From positions 1,054,001 through 1,118,000 of the forward strand of contig NZ_AOGX02000015.1 of the NCBI RefSeq assembly GCF_000332475.2: a stretch of 64,000 bases of DNA, given 5' to 3'. The DNA is from Leptospira yanagawae serovar Saopaulo str. Sao Paulo = ATCC 700523. Lineage in GTDB: Bacteria; Spirochaetota; Leptospiria; Leptospirales; Leptospiraceae. Below are positions 1-8,673 of this stretch, piece after piece. Within the stretch, counting starts at the first letter, position 1; each line of letters starts with the position of its first letter. The notes beneath the pieces were generated by a model. The model searched no databases, was not told the DNA's origin, and was given only the letters and a program-made list of their open reading frames with translations. The translations under genes and the position numbers were made by a program.

Positions 1-1
1 A

Positions 2-259
2 AAAAAATCTCTAAAAGTTGTCTTGATAAAAGAGAATGTTGAATTTCTTTTCACTCACAATATTAATACTCTAATACTTTCTTTGCCAGATTAGATTGAA
101 AAACCTAGTTTCTTTGAGGAACTTGCAATTTTAACAGACTATGCTGTGGCTACTCGATATCCAGGTGATTATGAAAAAATTCTCGAAGCTGAATATGCAA
201 AGGCAGCTGAATTAGAGGAACTAGTTTATAATTGGGCTAGTCAATTCATAGAAAAATAA
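2..259 (+). pseudogene. HEPN-domain protein remnant, left-truncated, internal stop
   Basis: Reading in the frame of base 2 gives the end of a HEPN-domain protein: a KSLKVVLI helix, a short THN motif region, then LTDYAVATRYPGDYE and a C-terminal EAEYAKAAELEELV helix ending at TAA 257-259. HEPN proteins of this type are usually paired with a MNT nucleotidyltransferase as a toxin-antitoxin module. An in-frame TAG at 92-94 splits the domain between its two halves and no start codon follows it, so the copy looks dead unless it is a sequencing error. The 5' part and any partner gene lie outside the window. It sits next to tRNA genes, a usual landing place for mobile DNA. The family call rests on pattern recognition only. 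Confidence 0.65.
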
Positions 260-261
260 TT

Positions 262-425
262 TTAATTCGTGCTCAACTCTGTTTCACAGAGACCACAACG
301 CACCACCATCCTGGCTACGTTCGCGCGGGCCCGTCACCGCTCTTTTTTCCGCATCCATGCGGAAACTTCTCCCTATGGGTCGAAGTCGCTCGGGTTCAAT
401 TCGAATCCTTCAGTTTGTTGTTAGT
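262..425. other. G+C-rich non-coding stretch with palindromes
   Basis: This stretch between the HEPN remnant and the tRNA genes is much richer in G+C than its flanks. It contains the GGGCCC palindrome near 328-333 and a near-perfect inverted repeat at 346-365 (TTTCCGCAT / ATGCGGAAA). It also holds a tRNA T-arm-like string near 394-411. On the minus strand the hairpin lies downstream of tRNA-Tyr but is followed by an A run, so it is not a classical terminator. It could be a dispersed repeat, a decayed tRNA or att remnant, or a structured RNA. No ORF in it is convincing. Confidence 0.4.
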
Positions 426-459
426 TGGGAGTTTTGTTACGTTGAAACGAAACTTAGTT

Positions 460-547
<88 letters not shown>

Positions 548-553
548 GTTGCA

Positions 554-628
554 TGGAGCCGCCTGAGGGATTTGAACCTCCGACCGGCTGTTTACAAAAC
601 AGCTGCTCTACCACTGAGCTAAGGCGGC
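554..628 (-). tRNA. tRNA-Thr (TGT)
   Basis: A 75-nt tRNA including an encoded CCA (554-556). The acceptor stem GCCGCCT/AGGCGGC is perfect, the D arm carries AGCTCAGTGGTAGAGC, and the anticodon stem GCTGT/ACAGC encloses TTTGTAA with anticodon TGT. The T stem GGAGG/CCCTC has a G-U pair and an A-C mismatch, which is unusual but may be tolerated. It is the first gene of a Thr-Tyr tRNA pair. Confidence 0.92.
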
Positions 629-712
629 ATGCATATCCAATTTTTGTGAAAAGCGGTTAAGGTCAAATAAAAATTCTTTGAGTGGTGGTGGATTCTTCCA
701 GAATGACCCTAG

Positions 713-1102
713 ATGGCACTGTTTTTTGTAAATTTCTTCATGACCCTTTCGATTTTGGGTTTTTATACCGGTTATTTTTTTCGAAAGACTGATGTAAAAA
801 AACACCGTATCTCAAATTCAATTGGAATTCTTTTCAATTTAACCGCAGCCGTCTATTTGCTAATAATTAAATATCTGTTAGGTGGAATTACGGAATTTCA
901 AATTTATCCGACGGCTCCAGAATTTGTCATTCATACCCACCGATTTTTTGCCGCCATAAGTTTAGTATTGATGCTTGTGATGGGTTACACTGGTTGGAAA
1001 AGAATTCGTAATCTGCATGTAAAATTGCATTACATCTTTTTGCCATTGTACACGATTGTTTATATCTCTGGTCTGTTTTTATTTCAATCCAAACCGCTTT
1101 AA
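713..1102 (+). CDS. DUF420/YozB-like small membrane protein
   Basis: A 129-aa protein with about four hydrophobic helices (roughly residues 3-20, 35-55, 75-95, 105-125). Conserved-looking histidines occur next to the membrane segments: KKHRIS near 30, IHTHRFFA near 75 and KLHY near 107. This layout resembles the DUF420 (YozB) family of membrane proteins, some of which sit near cytochrome oxidase genes. No such genes are visible here. The start at ATG 713 is the only reasonable Met; no clear Shine-Dalgarno precedes it. It ends 9 nt before the transketolase start, so the two may be co-transcribed. The family call is tentative. Confidence 0.55.
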   Translation: MALFFVNFFMTLSILGFYTGYFFRKTDVKKHRISNSIGILFNLTAAVYLLIIKYLLGGITEFQIYPTAPEFVIHTHRFFAAISLVLMLVMGYTGWKRIRNLHVKLHYIFLPLYTIVYISGLFLFQSKPL

Positions 1103-1111
1103 GGAATGTTC

Positions 1112-1924
1112 ATGGAAAAAATTGAAGTCGCAAAGAAATTTGCAAACGATATCCGAATCCAAGTAATCAAAATGGTTACAGCTGCCAATTCTGGCCACCC
1201 AGGTGGACCACTTGGACTTGCTGATATCTACGCTGCACTTTATACTTCCATTTTAAATCATGATCCAAAAAATCCAGAAATGCCTGAACGAGATCGTTTG
1301 ATCCTTTCCAATGGACATGTATGCGCGGTTCGTTATGCAGCAATGGGTCTTTCTGGATATTTCCCAGTGGAAGACCTTCTTACATTTCGAAATATCAATT
1401 CATACTTACAAGGCCACCCTTCTACTCGTTATATGAAAGGAATCGAGTCTAGTTCAGGATCTCTTGGACAAGGTTTGTCTGTATCGGTTGGACTTGCACT
1501 TGGAGCTAAGTTAAAAAAAGAGACATATAAAATTTATACTTGCATTTCTGATGGTGAGTGTGGTGAAGGAATGACTTGGGAAGCAGCACAATCTGCTGTT
1601 CACTTCAAAACAGATAACCTCATTGCCTTTATGGACCGTAACTACATCCAAATCGATGGGAATACGGAAGAAGTGATGAAGTTAGAACCACTCGATAAAA
1701 AATTTGAAATGTTTGGTTGGAATGTAATCAATGCAGACGGACATAATATGGAAGAAATTTTTTCTGCATTTGCCAAAGCAAAAGAGCATACAGGTGGACC
1801 AACACTCATCGTCTTTAGAACCATTTTAGGTAAAGGTGTTTCTTATATGGAAAACAATCCTAAGTGGCATGGTACTCCACCAAATAAAGAACAAGAAGCA
1901 CAAGCTCTTGCAGAATTAGCATAA
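1112..1924 (+). CDS. Transketolase, N-terminal (TPP-binding) subunit
   Basis: A 270-aa protein matching the N-terminal thiamine-diphosphate domain of transketolase. Features include the SGHPGGPLG motif near residue 27, H and G-rich substrate-loop segments ([18 protein letters not shown]), the TPP/Mg motif SDGECGEG near 147 to 154 with the following DRNYIQIDG, and a C-terminal KWHGTPP. Full transketolases are about 650 aa; split enzymes carry the pyrimidine domain on a second subunit. That second subunit is expected just downstream but is absent here. ATG 1112 is preferred over ATG 1106 because AAGGA at 1101-1105 then lies 6 nt upstream. Expected role: the non-oxidative pentose phosphate pathway in the cytoplasm. 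Confidence 0.9.
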   Translation: MEKIEVAKKFANDIRIQVIKMVTAANSGHPGGPLGLADIYAALYTSILNHDPKNPEMPERDRLILSNGHVCAVRYAAMGLSGYFPVEDLLTFRNINSYLQGHPSTRYMKGIESSSGSLGQGLSVSVGLALGAKLKKETYKIYTCISDGECGEGMTWEAAQSAVHFKTDNLIAFMDRNYIQIDGNTEEVMKLEPLDKKFEMFGWNVINADGHNMEEIFSAFAKAKEHTGGPTLIVFRTILGKGVSYMENNPKWHGTPPNKEQEAQALAELA

Positions 1925-1938
1925 AGTTTTTGTTTCGA

Positions 1939-1966
1939 TTGACTTTTTCAATTTTATCACGATAGT
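1939..1966 (+). promoter_or_regulatory. Candidate sigma70 promoter for the SirB1-like gene
   Basis: TTGACT (1939-1944), a 16-nt spacer and GATAGT (1961-1966) precede the ATG at 1973. The predicted transcription start falls at or next to the start codon and no Shine-Dalgarno is present, so the mRNA may be leaderless. Confidence 0.35.
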
Positions 1967-1972
1967 TTTTGC

Positions 1973-2872
1973 ATGGGACAAAACTCTTTTCCTGATTTTT
2001 ACCCGGATGATATCACCCGTTTATTGTATGATTGGGAAATTGCCCCTGCAGAAAAAAAACGTTTTCTCTTAAAACTCATTGCTTCTCGTATTCCTTGGCA
2101 AATCCAATTGGAATCAGCTTTGGATGAAGTGAAAGATCCATACCTTCGAGTCCAAGCACGTAATCTAAAATCAGAAATACTACGCCATCGCCTACGTCAT
2201 TCCTTCTTCAAACTCACATTACGTGGGAATACAAATCATTATAAAGATTTGGAAGAGATGGTTGTTCAATTATCCAATATTGGTTTCCCAGATCAAAATT
2301 ATGCAGAGATCAAACATGAATTGGATCGTATCGCACTTCGTATTTCTGAGTTATACGATGATCATTCTGGGTATCTAACAGACGAATTAAAAGTGCAAAT
2401 CCTTTGCCAAGTGATGTTCCAAGAAGAAGGTTTTGTTGGAAACATACAAAATTATAATGATCCAGGAAATTCTTATTTATTCCAAGTGATCAAAAGTCGT
2501 TTGGGAATACCAATTTCTTTGTCGGTTGTGTATCTGCTTGTGGCACAAAGGCTTGGTCTTCCTTTATATGGAACGAACCTACCACTCCATTTTCTTTTGC
2601 AATATGAATCAGAAGGGTATTTTACCTACATCGACCCATTTCATGGTGGTGTCTTATTAGATAAGTTCACTTGTGAAAAATTTTTAGAAGCGAATGGTTA
2701 TACCAATTCGCCTAAGTATTTTACAAAAGCATCTACACTTTCCATGATCAAAAGAATGTGCCGCAATTTACTCCATATCTATCGTGACAATCAGTCCAAA
2801 GAAATGGAATATACGATTAAGGATCATCTTCAGATTCTCGAAAGTCGATCCACACATGTGGATAACGGATGA
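1973..2872 (+). CDS. SirB1-like transglutaminase-fold protein
   Basis: A 299-aa protein of the SirB1 / Transglut_core2 family. The C-terminal half contains the family core: NSYLFQVIKSRLGIPISLSVVY near 168-190, then NLPLHFLLQ and YIDPFHGG near 203-225. As in other SirB1 proteins the usual catalytic Cys position is part of GIPISL, so transglutaminase or protease activity is doubtful. The N-terminal 100 residues are charged and helical. Biochemical role unknown. Its stop overlaps the ATG of the polyprenyl synthase gene (ATGA at 2869-2872), so the two are translationally coupled. Confidence 0.75.
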   Translation: MGQNSFPDFYPDDITRLLYDWEIAPAEKKRFLLKLIASRIPWQIQLESALDEVKDPYLRVQARNLKSEILRHRLRHSFFKLTLRGNTNHYKDLEEMVVQLSNIGFPDQNYAEIKHELDRIALRISELYDDHSGYLTDELKVQILCQVMFQEEGFVGNIQNYNDPGNSYLFQVIKSRLGIPISLSVVYLLVAQRLGLPLYGTNLPLHFLLQYESEGYFTYIDPFHGGVLLDKFTCEKFLEANGYTNSPKYFTKASTLSMIKRMCRNLLHIYRDNQSKEMEYTIKDHLQILESRSTHVDNG

Positions 2873-3822
2873 AATCAAAATTTAAGATCCAAACTATATT
2901 GTCTCAATTTGATAAAAATTTAGACAATATCATATCCGAAGACATTCCCATCCTTAAAAAAATCAAAAAACAAGTCATCTCTTCCGGAGGAAAAAGGATT
3001 CGTCCTTTTGCTCATTATTTATTTTGTCAGTTTCTGAATGTAAAAGATGTTAGTTGGCTTGATGTAGGAAGTGTTGCCGAGCTTATCCATGCTGCCAGTT
3101 TGTTACATGATGATGTAGTTGACAATGCTCCTATCCGTCGTGGCAAACCTACCATTGGTGCTAGTTTTGGAAACAAAACAGCAATCCTTGCAGGGGATTA
3201 TCTATTGGCATGTGGGATCAGTCGACTCAACACACTTGGCAATCCTGAGCTTATGGAAATTTTTTCGCAAGTGTTAAGAGACCTTTCTGTGAGTGAATTA
3301 TTGCAGATGGAGTGGGAAAAAAATCCAAACATCACATTAAAAATCTACGATCAAATCATTTATGGAAAAACAGCTTCCTTGTTTGGTGTTTGTACGGAAG
3401 CAGCAGCGATACTGGCAAACCAATCGAAGGAAAAACGAAAAGAATTTCGCCAATTCGGTGTTAGGTTAGGGAAATTGTTCCAGAAAAAAGATGATTGTTT
3501 GGATTATTTTGTAGATTCAAAAGCAAGTGGTAAAGAATTCCTAAAGGATTTCAAAAATGGATTATTTACCTATCCTGTTTTGGTGTTAAGATCAAAACTC
3601 AGTTTACTTGAAAAAAGAAAACTAAACCAATTGTTTCAGAAAGAAACACGTAATGCCAATGATGAAACTATCATTTTAGATTTAATGAATGCTAAACATG
3701 TCCCTTCACTTTTACACAAAGAATTGGAAAAAGAAAAAAATGAACTACTTGTTTTTTTGAATCAATTTCCAAAATCAGAAGAACGTGAATTATTTATTGA
3801 ACAACTAGGTCGCCTTACATAG
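2869..3822 (+). CDS. Polyprenyl diphosphate synthase
   Basis: A 317-aa trans-isoprenyl diphosphate synthase. The first aspartate-rich motif is LLHDDVVD near residue 81, followed by RRGKPT. The second is KKDDCLDYF near residue 206. GGKRIRP near 40-46 is the substrate-binding motif. It condenses isopentenyl diphosphate onto an allylic diphosphate and probably makes the side chain of menaquinone. Chain length cannot be read safely from the sequence. It overlaps the upstream SirB1-like gene by 4 nt and is convergent with the histidine kinase gene, 27 nt away. Confidence 0.9.
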   Translation: MKSKFKIQTILSQFDKNLDNIISEDIPILKKIKKQVISSGGKRIRPFAHYLFCQFLNVKDVSWLDVGSVAELIHAASLLHDDVVDNAPIRRGKPTIGASFGNKTAILAGDYLLACGISRLNTLGNPELMEIFSQVLRDLSVSELLQMEWEKNPNITLKIYDQIIYGKTASLFGVCTEAAAILANQSKEKRKEFRQFGVRLGKLFQKKDDCLDYFVDSKASGKEFLKDFKNGLFTYPVLVLRSKLSLLEKRKLNQLFQKETRNANDETIILDLMNAKHVPSLLHKELEKEKNELLVFLNQFPKSEERELFIEQLGRLT

Positions 3823-3849
3823 GTTTAGTTTAAAAAATAAACTTACAAA

Positions 3850-6033
3850 TCACTCTGTTGCATTTGGGTCAATCAGTTCGATGGCCGGTAACAAAATTGA
3901 AAAACAAGTCCTTCCTGGTTCTGACTCTACAGTAATTTTTCCGAAATGTTTTTCGATGATGGATTTTGTGATCCCGAGCCCCATTCCTGTTCCTTCACCT
4001 TGTTGTTTTGTGGTAAAAAATGGTTCAAATATCTTTTTTTGAATTTCAATCGGGATTCCAGCTCCATTATCAATGACTTTCACTTCTACATATTTTCCGT
4101 TTTTTTCAGTAGTGATGGTAAGATTTCCTTTTTGTTTCATCGCTTCCAAAGCATTTAAGATTAAATTTGTCCAAACACGCATTAGGTCCTCTGGCCAACC
4201 AAGGATAGTAGCATCTGTTAAAAAAGTTTTTTTGAGTGAAACTTTGCTTCGCATTCTATATTGGTAAATGGTAATAACGGTCTCTATGTTTTCTAGAAGG
4301 GTGAATATTTTTCTATGTTCTGAATGAGTGACTCTTGAAAAGTTTTTGAGTGCTAAAATGATCTTTGAGGAACGATCCACTGCAATTTGGATAATGGATA
4401 AGTGAAGGCGAAAGTTTTTTTCTTCTAATATTAAATCCTTTAGTTTTTCTTTTCCTTTTTGTAACAATAAAATTTGATTTTCTTCTAACTTCGTAATCCC
4501 TACATCTAAAAATTTTTCCAAAGTAGCTTCGTCATAATCCAAATCATTGTCTTTTAAGATTTTTTTGAGTTCAGCTTTTTTTTCTTTTCGTTCGGTATAA
4601 CTTGCAACAAGACCAAAGTCCGATTGGTGTTGGAACATACGTGTTAGTGTTTGGATTTGATTTAAGTCTAGAGAAGAATATACATTTTCCTTTGATCCTA
4701 ACTGCAATGTTTCATTTTGTTTGGATTCCATTAAGGTTTCGATGGATGCTTTAATGGCACTGAGTGGGTTATTGATCTCATGGGCAACACCTGCTACAAG
4801 TTTTCCTAACTCCGTCATTTTTTCAGAAAGAGCTAATTGGTTTTCTGTTTGGCTCAATTGTAAAATTGCATTTTCTAATTTCTCTTTTTGTAATTGGAGT
4901 TCTTTTGTTCGTTCCAAAACCATAAATTCCAATTCTTCATTTACTTTTGTTACGGTTTGTTCTTTTAGGATTCGAGTTTGGATTTGGAATTTGGAGACAA
5001 CAATCGTAAATATTGTCATTTGGATTGCCGCACCAATTTCATTGGCAGAACTTAAAAATGGAAATGATGGTAAAAAACCAGTGTTTGTAAAAATTAATAA
5101 TAGAGTGCTGATTTGTCTTACTAAGAAAGCAAAAAATAAAACTTTTGCATGTTCTTCTTTTTTAAATAAACTATAGATTGAATATCCAAAGGTAAAAGTG
5201 GATAACATCAAACTATTGGTATAAATAAATCGAAAAAACAATTGTAGGTCAATGAATACAATGAACATGGAGAGAAATAAAAAATATATATAGAGGATGA
5301 GGTATTTATCAAAGTTAGAGTATAACTTTTTCGTATGAAGGAATTCACGTAAAAATAGAACTAAACCTATAGAACTTAAAGCTAATAATCCTGGCACATA
5401 CCGAAAAAACCATGTTAGGTTGCTAAATTCAAATTCATAAAATAAACCAGATCTAAGTAAGTTGGTAAACAAAACCGTTACAATTGCAATGGTTAAATAG
5501 AGAGAAATTTTTTCCCTTAACAAAACATATTGAATCGCGGTGAAAAGTGCCAAAAGAAGGCACAAACCTAAATAGAGTCCCTGCCATAGTGATAAAGTTT
5601 TGGTGTATTGGAATAGCTCCGATTCTTTGCGAATCCGAAAATTGATCCGATGTGTATCATCCGATCGAATCCTAAATTGATACGTTCCTTTTTCCTTTGC
5701 TGGGATTAAAAATCCTCCCGTATAAGAAACGACGGGATTTTTTTTTCTAAGTAATCCAGCAGAATCGTTTTTTAAAAGGACTCCATCCTCAAGCAAAGCA
5801 AAATCAAATTCTGAAAACATTCCATTTTCAAAATGGAAATACCTTTCCTTATCTTCTGGGAGAGTGATTTGGTAATAGTGGCTCTCTTTGGTAAAACCAA
5901 AGTAGTAGAGAGCCTGTCTTTCCATCTTTTGGTGTTTGGAAAGGTTTGGGTTTGTGCCTAAATGTTCTAGGAATGGTTCCCCTTCTGCATAGAGCAAAAA
6001 GGGAAAGAGAAAGAGTGTTAAGCTAAGTCGCAA
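3850..6033 (-). CDS. 7TMR-DISM sensor histidine kinase
   Basis: A 727-aa membrane histidine kinase. A signal peptide (residues 1-16) is followed by an extracytoplasmic beta-rich domain (about 20-135, 7TMR-DISMED-like) and seven hydrophobic helices (about 145-355). A coiled coil (about 360-410) leads into HisKA with GVAHEINNP, in which His418 is the phosphorylation site. An insertion of about 110 residues separates the H box from the second HisKA-like helix. HATPase_c has an N box (LILNALEAM, about 625), a G1 box (DNGAGIP, about 657), an F box (FEPFFTTK) and a G2 box (GTGMGLGI). There is no receiver domain and no response regulator beside it, so it is an orphan kinase. The ligand is unknown. 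Confidence 0.9.
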   Translation of the reverse strand: MRLSLTLFLFPFLLYAEGEPFLEHLGTNPNLSKHQKMERQALYYFGFTKESHYYQITLPEDKERYFHFENGMFSEFDFALLEDGVLLKNDSAGLLRKKNPVVSYTGGFLIPAKEKGTYQFRIRSDDTHRINFRIRKESELFQYTKTLSLWQGLYLGLCLLLALFTAIQYVLLREKISLYLTIAIVTVLFTNLLRSGLFYEFEFSNLTWFFRYVPGLLALSSIGLVLFLREFLHTKKLYSNFDKYLILYIYFLFLSMFIVFIDLQLFFRFIYTNSLMLSTFTFGYSIYSLFKKEEHAKVLFFAFLVRQISTLLLIFTNTGFLPSFPFLSSANEIGAAIQMTIFTIVVSKFQIQTRILKEQTVTKVNEELEFMVLERTKELQLQKEKLENAILQLSQTENQLALSEKMTELGKLVAGVAHEINNPLSAIKASIETLMESKQNETLQLGSKENVYSSLDLNQIQTLTRMFQHQSDFGLVASYTERKEKKAELKKILKDNDLDYDEATLEKFLDVGITKLEENQILLLQKGKEKLKDLILEEKNFRLHLSIIQIAVDRSSKIILALKNFSRVTHSEHRKIFTLLENIETVITIYQYRMRSKVSLKKTFLTDATILGWPEDLMRVWTNLILNALEAMKQKGNLTITTEKNGKYVEVKVIDNGAGIPIEIQKKIFEPFFTTKQQGEGTGMGLGITKSIIEKHFGKITVESEPGRTCFSILLPAIELIDPNATE

Positions 6034-6056
6034 AGAGGAAAACGAATTTTTTTCCT

Positions 6057-6770
6057 TTATTGTGGCACAATGTTAGGTGCATTGCATTTGATGGTTCCCG
6101 ATATGATCACCGGTTTCGCATCTGCACTTGTATTTTGCACAATACAAGTCCTGTTATCTGAAGTAAAACATTGAGTTGTCGTTTGTGCTGATGTACAGTT
6201 AACACCATCTGTTGTATTACATTGAGGTAAAATCGTTGCTGCACTTGTCGTTGAGGTACTATAAGTTCCATTCAAACGAATTTCTAAATTGAAAAACGAA
6301 ATTTGTTGTGTGGTTTGGCTTGAAGTATCGATATTGATGCCTTGGTTGAACCATTCCACTGTCCCTTGAGTTCCTTGGACTGTTTTTCCAAAAAGTCCAC
6401 CTGCCAAAATAAACCCTTGTTGTGGGTCGATGTTCCCTTGGATTTGTGTGCTGTCGTATTGGAACCTTATGTTTAAGGTTTCTTTGGTTTTGAAAATCAA
6501 CTGTGAGATCACCGAGAAACGTGTGTTGTTTGAAGTGGATCCTGTGGTACCTGTAGTTCCCGTTGTGGTTCCCGTAGTTCCTGTTGTGTTTGTTGCTGGG
6601 GCAGCACGCCCGCAACTTGTTGTCACACTTGTGTCCACTTCGCCATTAAACGCGAATAAAGCAGGTGTGCTTTCATCTAAAACCGTAAGGGCCGCGTTGT
6701 TTTCGTTTTTGAGACCACAGCCCCAAAAGAAAGCGGAGAGAACCAAAAATGCGAGGTAAATTCGGAACAT
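6057..6770 (-). CDS. Putative lipoprotein with Thr-Gly repeat
   Basis: A 237-aa protein beginning with a lipoprotein signal peptide; the lipobox ends in FFWGC with Cys18. A low-complexity segment of Thr and Gly (about residues 60-80) is followed by a domain of about 150 residues rich in Thr, Asn and Gln with several Cys. No family was recognised. It lies 23 nt upstream (in transcription order) of the histidine kinase gene, so the two are probably co-transcribed. It may feed the kinase's extracytoplasmic sensing, but that is only context. Confidence 0.7.
   Translation of the reverse strand: MFRIYLAFLVLSAFFWGCGLKNENNAALTVLDESTPALFAFNGEVDTSVTTSCGRAAPATNTTGTTGTTTGTTGTTGSTSNNTRFSVISQLIFKTKETLNIRFQYDSTQIQGNIDPQQGFILAGGLFGKTVQGTQGTVEWFNQGINIDTSSQTTQQISFFNLEIRLNGTYSTSTTSAATILPQCNTTDGVNCTSAQTTTQCFTSDNRTCIVQNTSADAKPVIISGTIKCNAPNIVPQ
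6523..6600. repeat. Imperfect 9-nt tandem repeat in a lipoprotein gene
   Basis: Repeating units of the type GTTCC(C/T)GTTGTG / GTAGTTCC (plus strand) encode alternating Thr-Thr-Gly on the minus strand. The units are degenerate and multiples of 3 nt, so length changes would keep the frame. Confidence 0.6.
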
Positions 6771-6858
6771 ACGATCCTATCGTCCCAGGAATTCCTTCTC
6801 GGGTCAAGAGGATTCAGAATTTCCTTGGGAAATTTGGAGGAAATTCTAAACTTGTCCT

Positions 6859-8673
6859 ATGCGGCTCCCATTCGGTCTAAACACTATGCTGTCGATCCAG
6901 GGACCTAGGTCGATTTATGTCTATTCCCTTCTCATCGGGTTACTTTCTGGATTTGGAGCATATGGATTCAATTGGGCACTCACATGGACAGAGTCGTTTA
7001 CCTTTGGCAACTTGATTGGCTATGACCCAGGAACACCTGCAGGGGATTTGCATTTCCATTCTGTAGGAAGAGTAGGAGAATTATCCCCTCTTTGGATTTT
7101 ATTTTTACCGGCCATCGGTGGTTTGCTCGTAGGAATCATCACTAGTTTTTTTTGCCCGGAAGCACAAGGGGGAGGAACTGATTCACTCATCCATGCCTTT
7201 CACTTCAATGAAGGAAAAATTCGCACTAAAGTTCCTTTTTATAAAGCCATTGCCACCATACTTACGTTAGGTTCTGGTGGATCGGGTGGAAAAGAGGGTC
7301 CCACCGCACAAATTGGAGCGGGTTTTGGATCAAGCCTTGCGAATTTTTTAGGAGCCGGTGCTAGAGCGAGGCGAACCCTTATGCTTGCAGGAACTGCTGG
7401 AGGACTTGGTGCAATATTCCGAGCTCCGCTCGGTGGTGCCATCACTGCCGTTGAGATGGTATACCAAGAAGACATAGAAAGTGATTCCCTTGTACCTTGC
7501 ATTTTATCATCAGTAACCGCTTACCTGACTTACACTAGTATCGCTGGAAGTGGATCTATCTTTTCAGTAAAGGAATATAGTTTAAACGATTACCGTCATA
7601 TTCCACTTTATATTATACTTGGACTTTTATGTTATGTTGTGGGGTATTTTTTTGTAAAGGTATACCACTTTGTGCAAGATATTTTTGCAAAACTTCCATT
7701 GCCCAATTTCCTAAAACCAGCGTTTGGTGGACTTATTGTTGGGTGTATTGCATTACTTTTTCCAGAAGTGTTAGGTTCTGGTTTTGGACTGATCCAGCGG
7801 ATGATCAACGGAGAAGTGTTAACCTCAACTAGTTTTGGTTTTTCTGGGCCATTTTTTTTACTTGCTGTTGCCATTTTTAAAGTGTTTTCCACATCCCTTA
7901 CTGTCGGTTCGGGAAGTTCAGGGGGACTGCTTGGACCTTCCTTTGCCATCGGAGGCATGTTAGGTGCCTTTGTAGGAACAATGGCAAGTGTATTATTTCC
8001 AGAACTCAATATCATTGTGTTTCCCTTTTTACTCGTGGGAATGGGTTCCTTTTTTGCAGGAGTGGCAAGAGCCCCGATTGCAGGAATGATTATGGTTTGT
8101 GATATGATTGGAAGTTATGCATTACTTCCTGCACTTATGATTGTTGCTATGATCGCTGTGGTTTTATCACATAAGATTTCTATTTATCGTAACCAAATCA
8201 AAAACAGATTTTTATCTCCATCCCATCATTGGGATATGAACCAAGACATTATGGATCGGATTCGTATTTTGGATCATTTTACTGAGTTTCGAAAGTATGC
8301 AATGGTTTCCGAACATCTTTCCCTCACACAATTGCAATCCAATGCACCAGGAATCCAAGCGAGTGATTTTATTTTAGTGGGATCGAATGAAGAATACAAA
8401 GGAATTGTTTCCCTTCGTAAAAATAGAATCCTTCCCGAATATGAAGAAGAACTTAAAAATCTAATCACTTGCTCGGAAATTGTACAAGATGTGCCACCGG
8501 TGTGTCAATCGGATACACTCGGCAAAGCCCTACGCATTCTATTGGAATATGATGTCGACAAACTTGCCATTGTCGAAGACAATCGATGTTTAGGCTATTT
8601 ACGATATATTGATTTATTCAATGCTTACCAAAATGAAGTCAAAAATAAGAACAAACAAAGAAAAGTTGTATGA
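6859..8673 (+). CDS. ClC-family chloride channel/transporter with CBS domains
   Basis: A 604-aa ClC protein. Conserved elements: GGGTDS near 113 (in place of GSGIP), GSGGSGGKEGP with the gating glutamate Glu146, FRAPLGGAITAVE near 190, GSGSSGGLLGP near 352, and GVARAPIAGMIMVCD near 395. Residues after about 450 are cytoplasmic and look like a pair of CBS domains. It moves chloride or another anion across the inner membrane; channel versus exchanger cannot be decided. Its stop overlaps the ATG of the protease-like gene (ATGA, 8670-8673), placing it first in a four-gene operon. GGAGG lies 17 nt before ATG 6859; ATG 6889 is an alternative start. Confidence 0.93.
   Translation: MRLPFGLNTMLSIQGPRSIYVYSLLIGLLSGFGAYGFNWALTWTESFTFGNLIGYDPGTPAGDLHFHSVGRVGELSPLWILFLPAIGGLLVGIITSFFCPEAQGGGTDSLIHAFHFNEGKIRTKVPFYKAIATILTLGSGGSGGKEGPTAQIGAGFGSSLANFLGAGARARRTLMLAGTAGGLGAIFRAPLGGAITAVEMVYQEDIESDSLVPCILSSVTAYLTYTSIAGSGSIFSVKEYSLNDYRHIPLYIILGLLCYVVGYFFVKVYHFVQDIFAKLPLPNFLKPAFGGLIVGCIALLFPEVLGSGFGLIQRMINGEVLTSTSFGFSGPFFLLAVAIFKVFSTSLTVGSGSSGGLLGPSFAIGGMLGAFVGTMASVLFPELNIIVFPFLLVGMGSFFAGVARAPIAGMIMVCDMIGSYALLPALMIVAMIAVVLSHKISIYRNQIKNRFLSPSHHWDMNQDIMDRIRILDHFTEFRKYAMVSEHLSLTQLQSNAPGIQASDFILVGSNEEYKGIVSLRKNRILPEYEEELKNLITCSEIVQDVPPVCQSDTLGKALRILLEYDVDKLAIVEDNRCLGYLRYIDLFNAYQNEVKNKNKQRKVV

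Noticed and set aside
346..365. Hairpin after the tRNA pair as a terminator
   Set aside because: On the transcribed minus strand it is followed by A rather than U residues.
3827..3843. AGTTTA-AAAAA-TAAACT hairpin between convergent genes
   Set aside because: Only six A-T-rich pairs; too weak to call a terminator.
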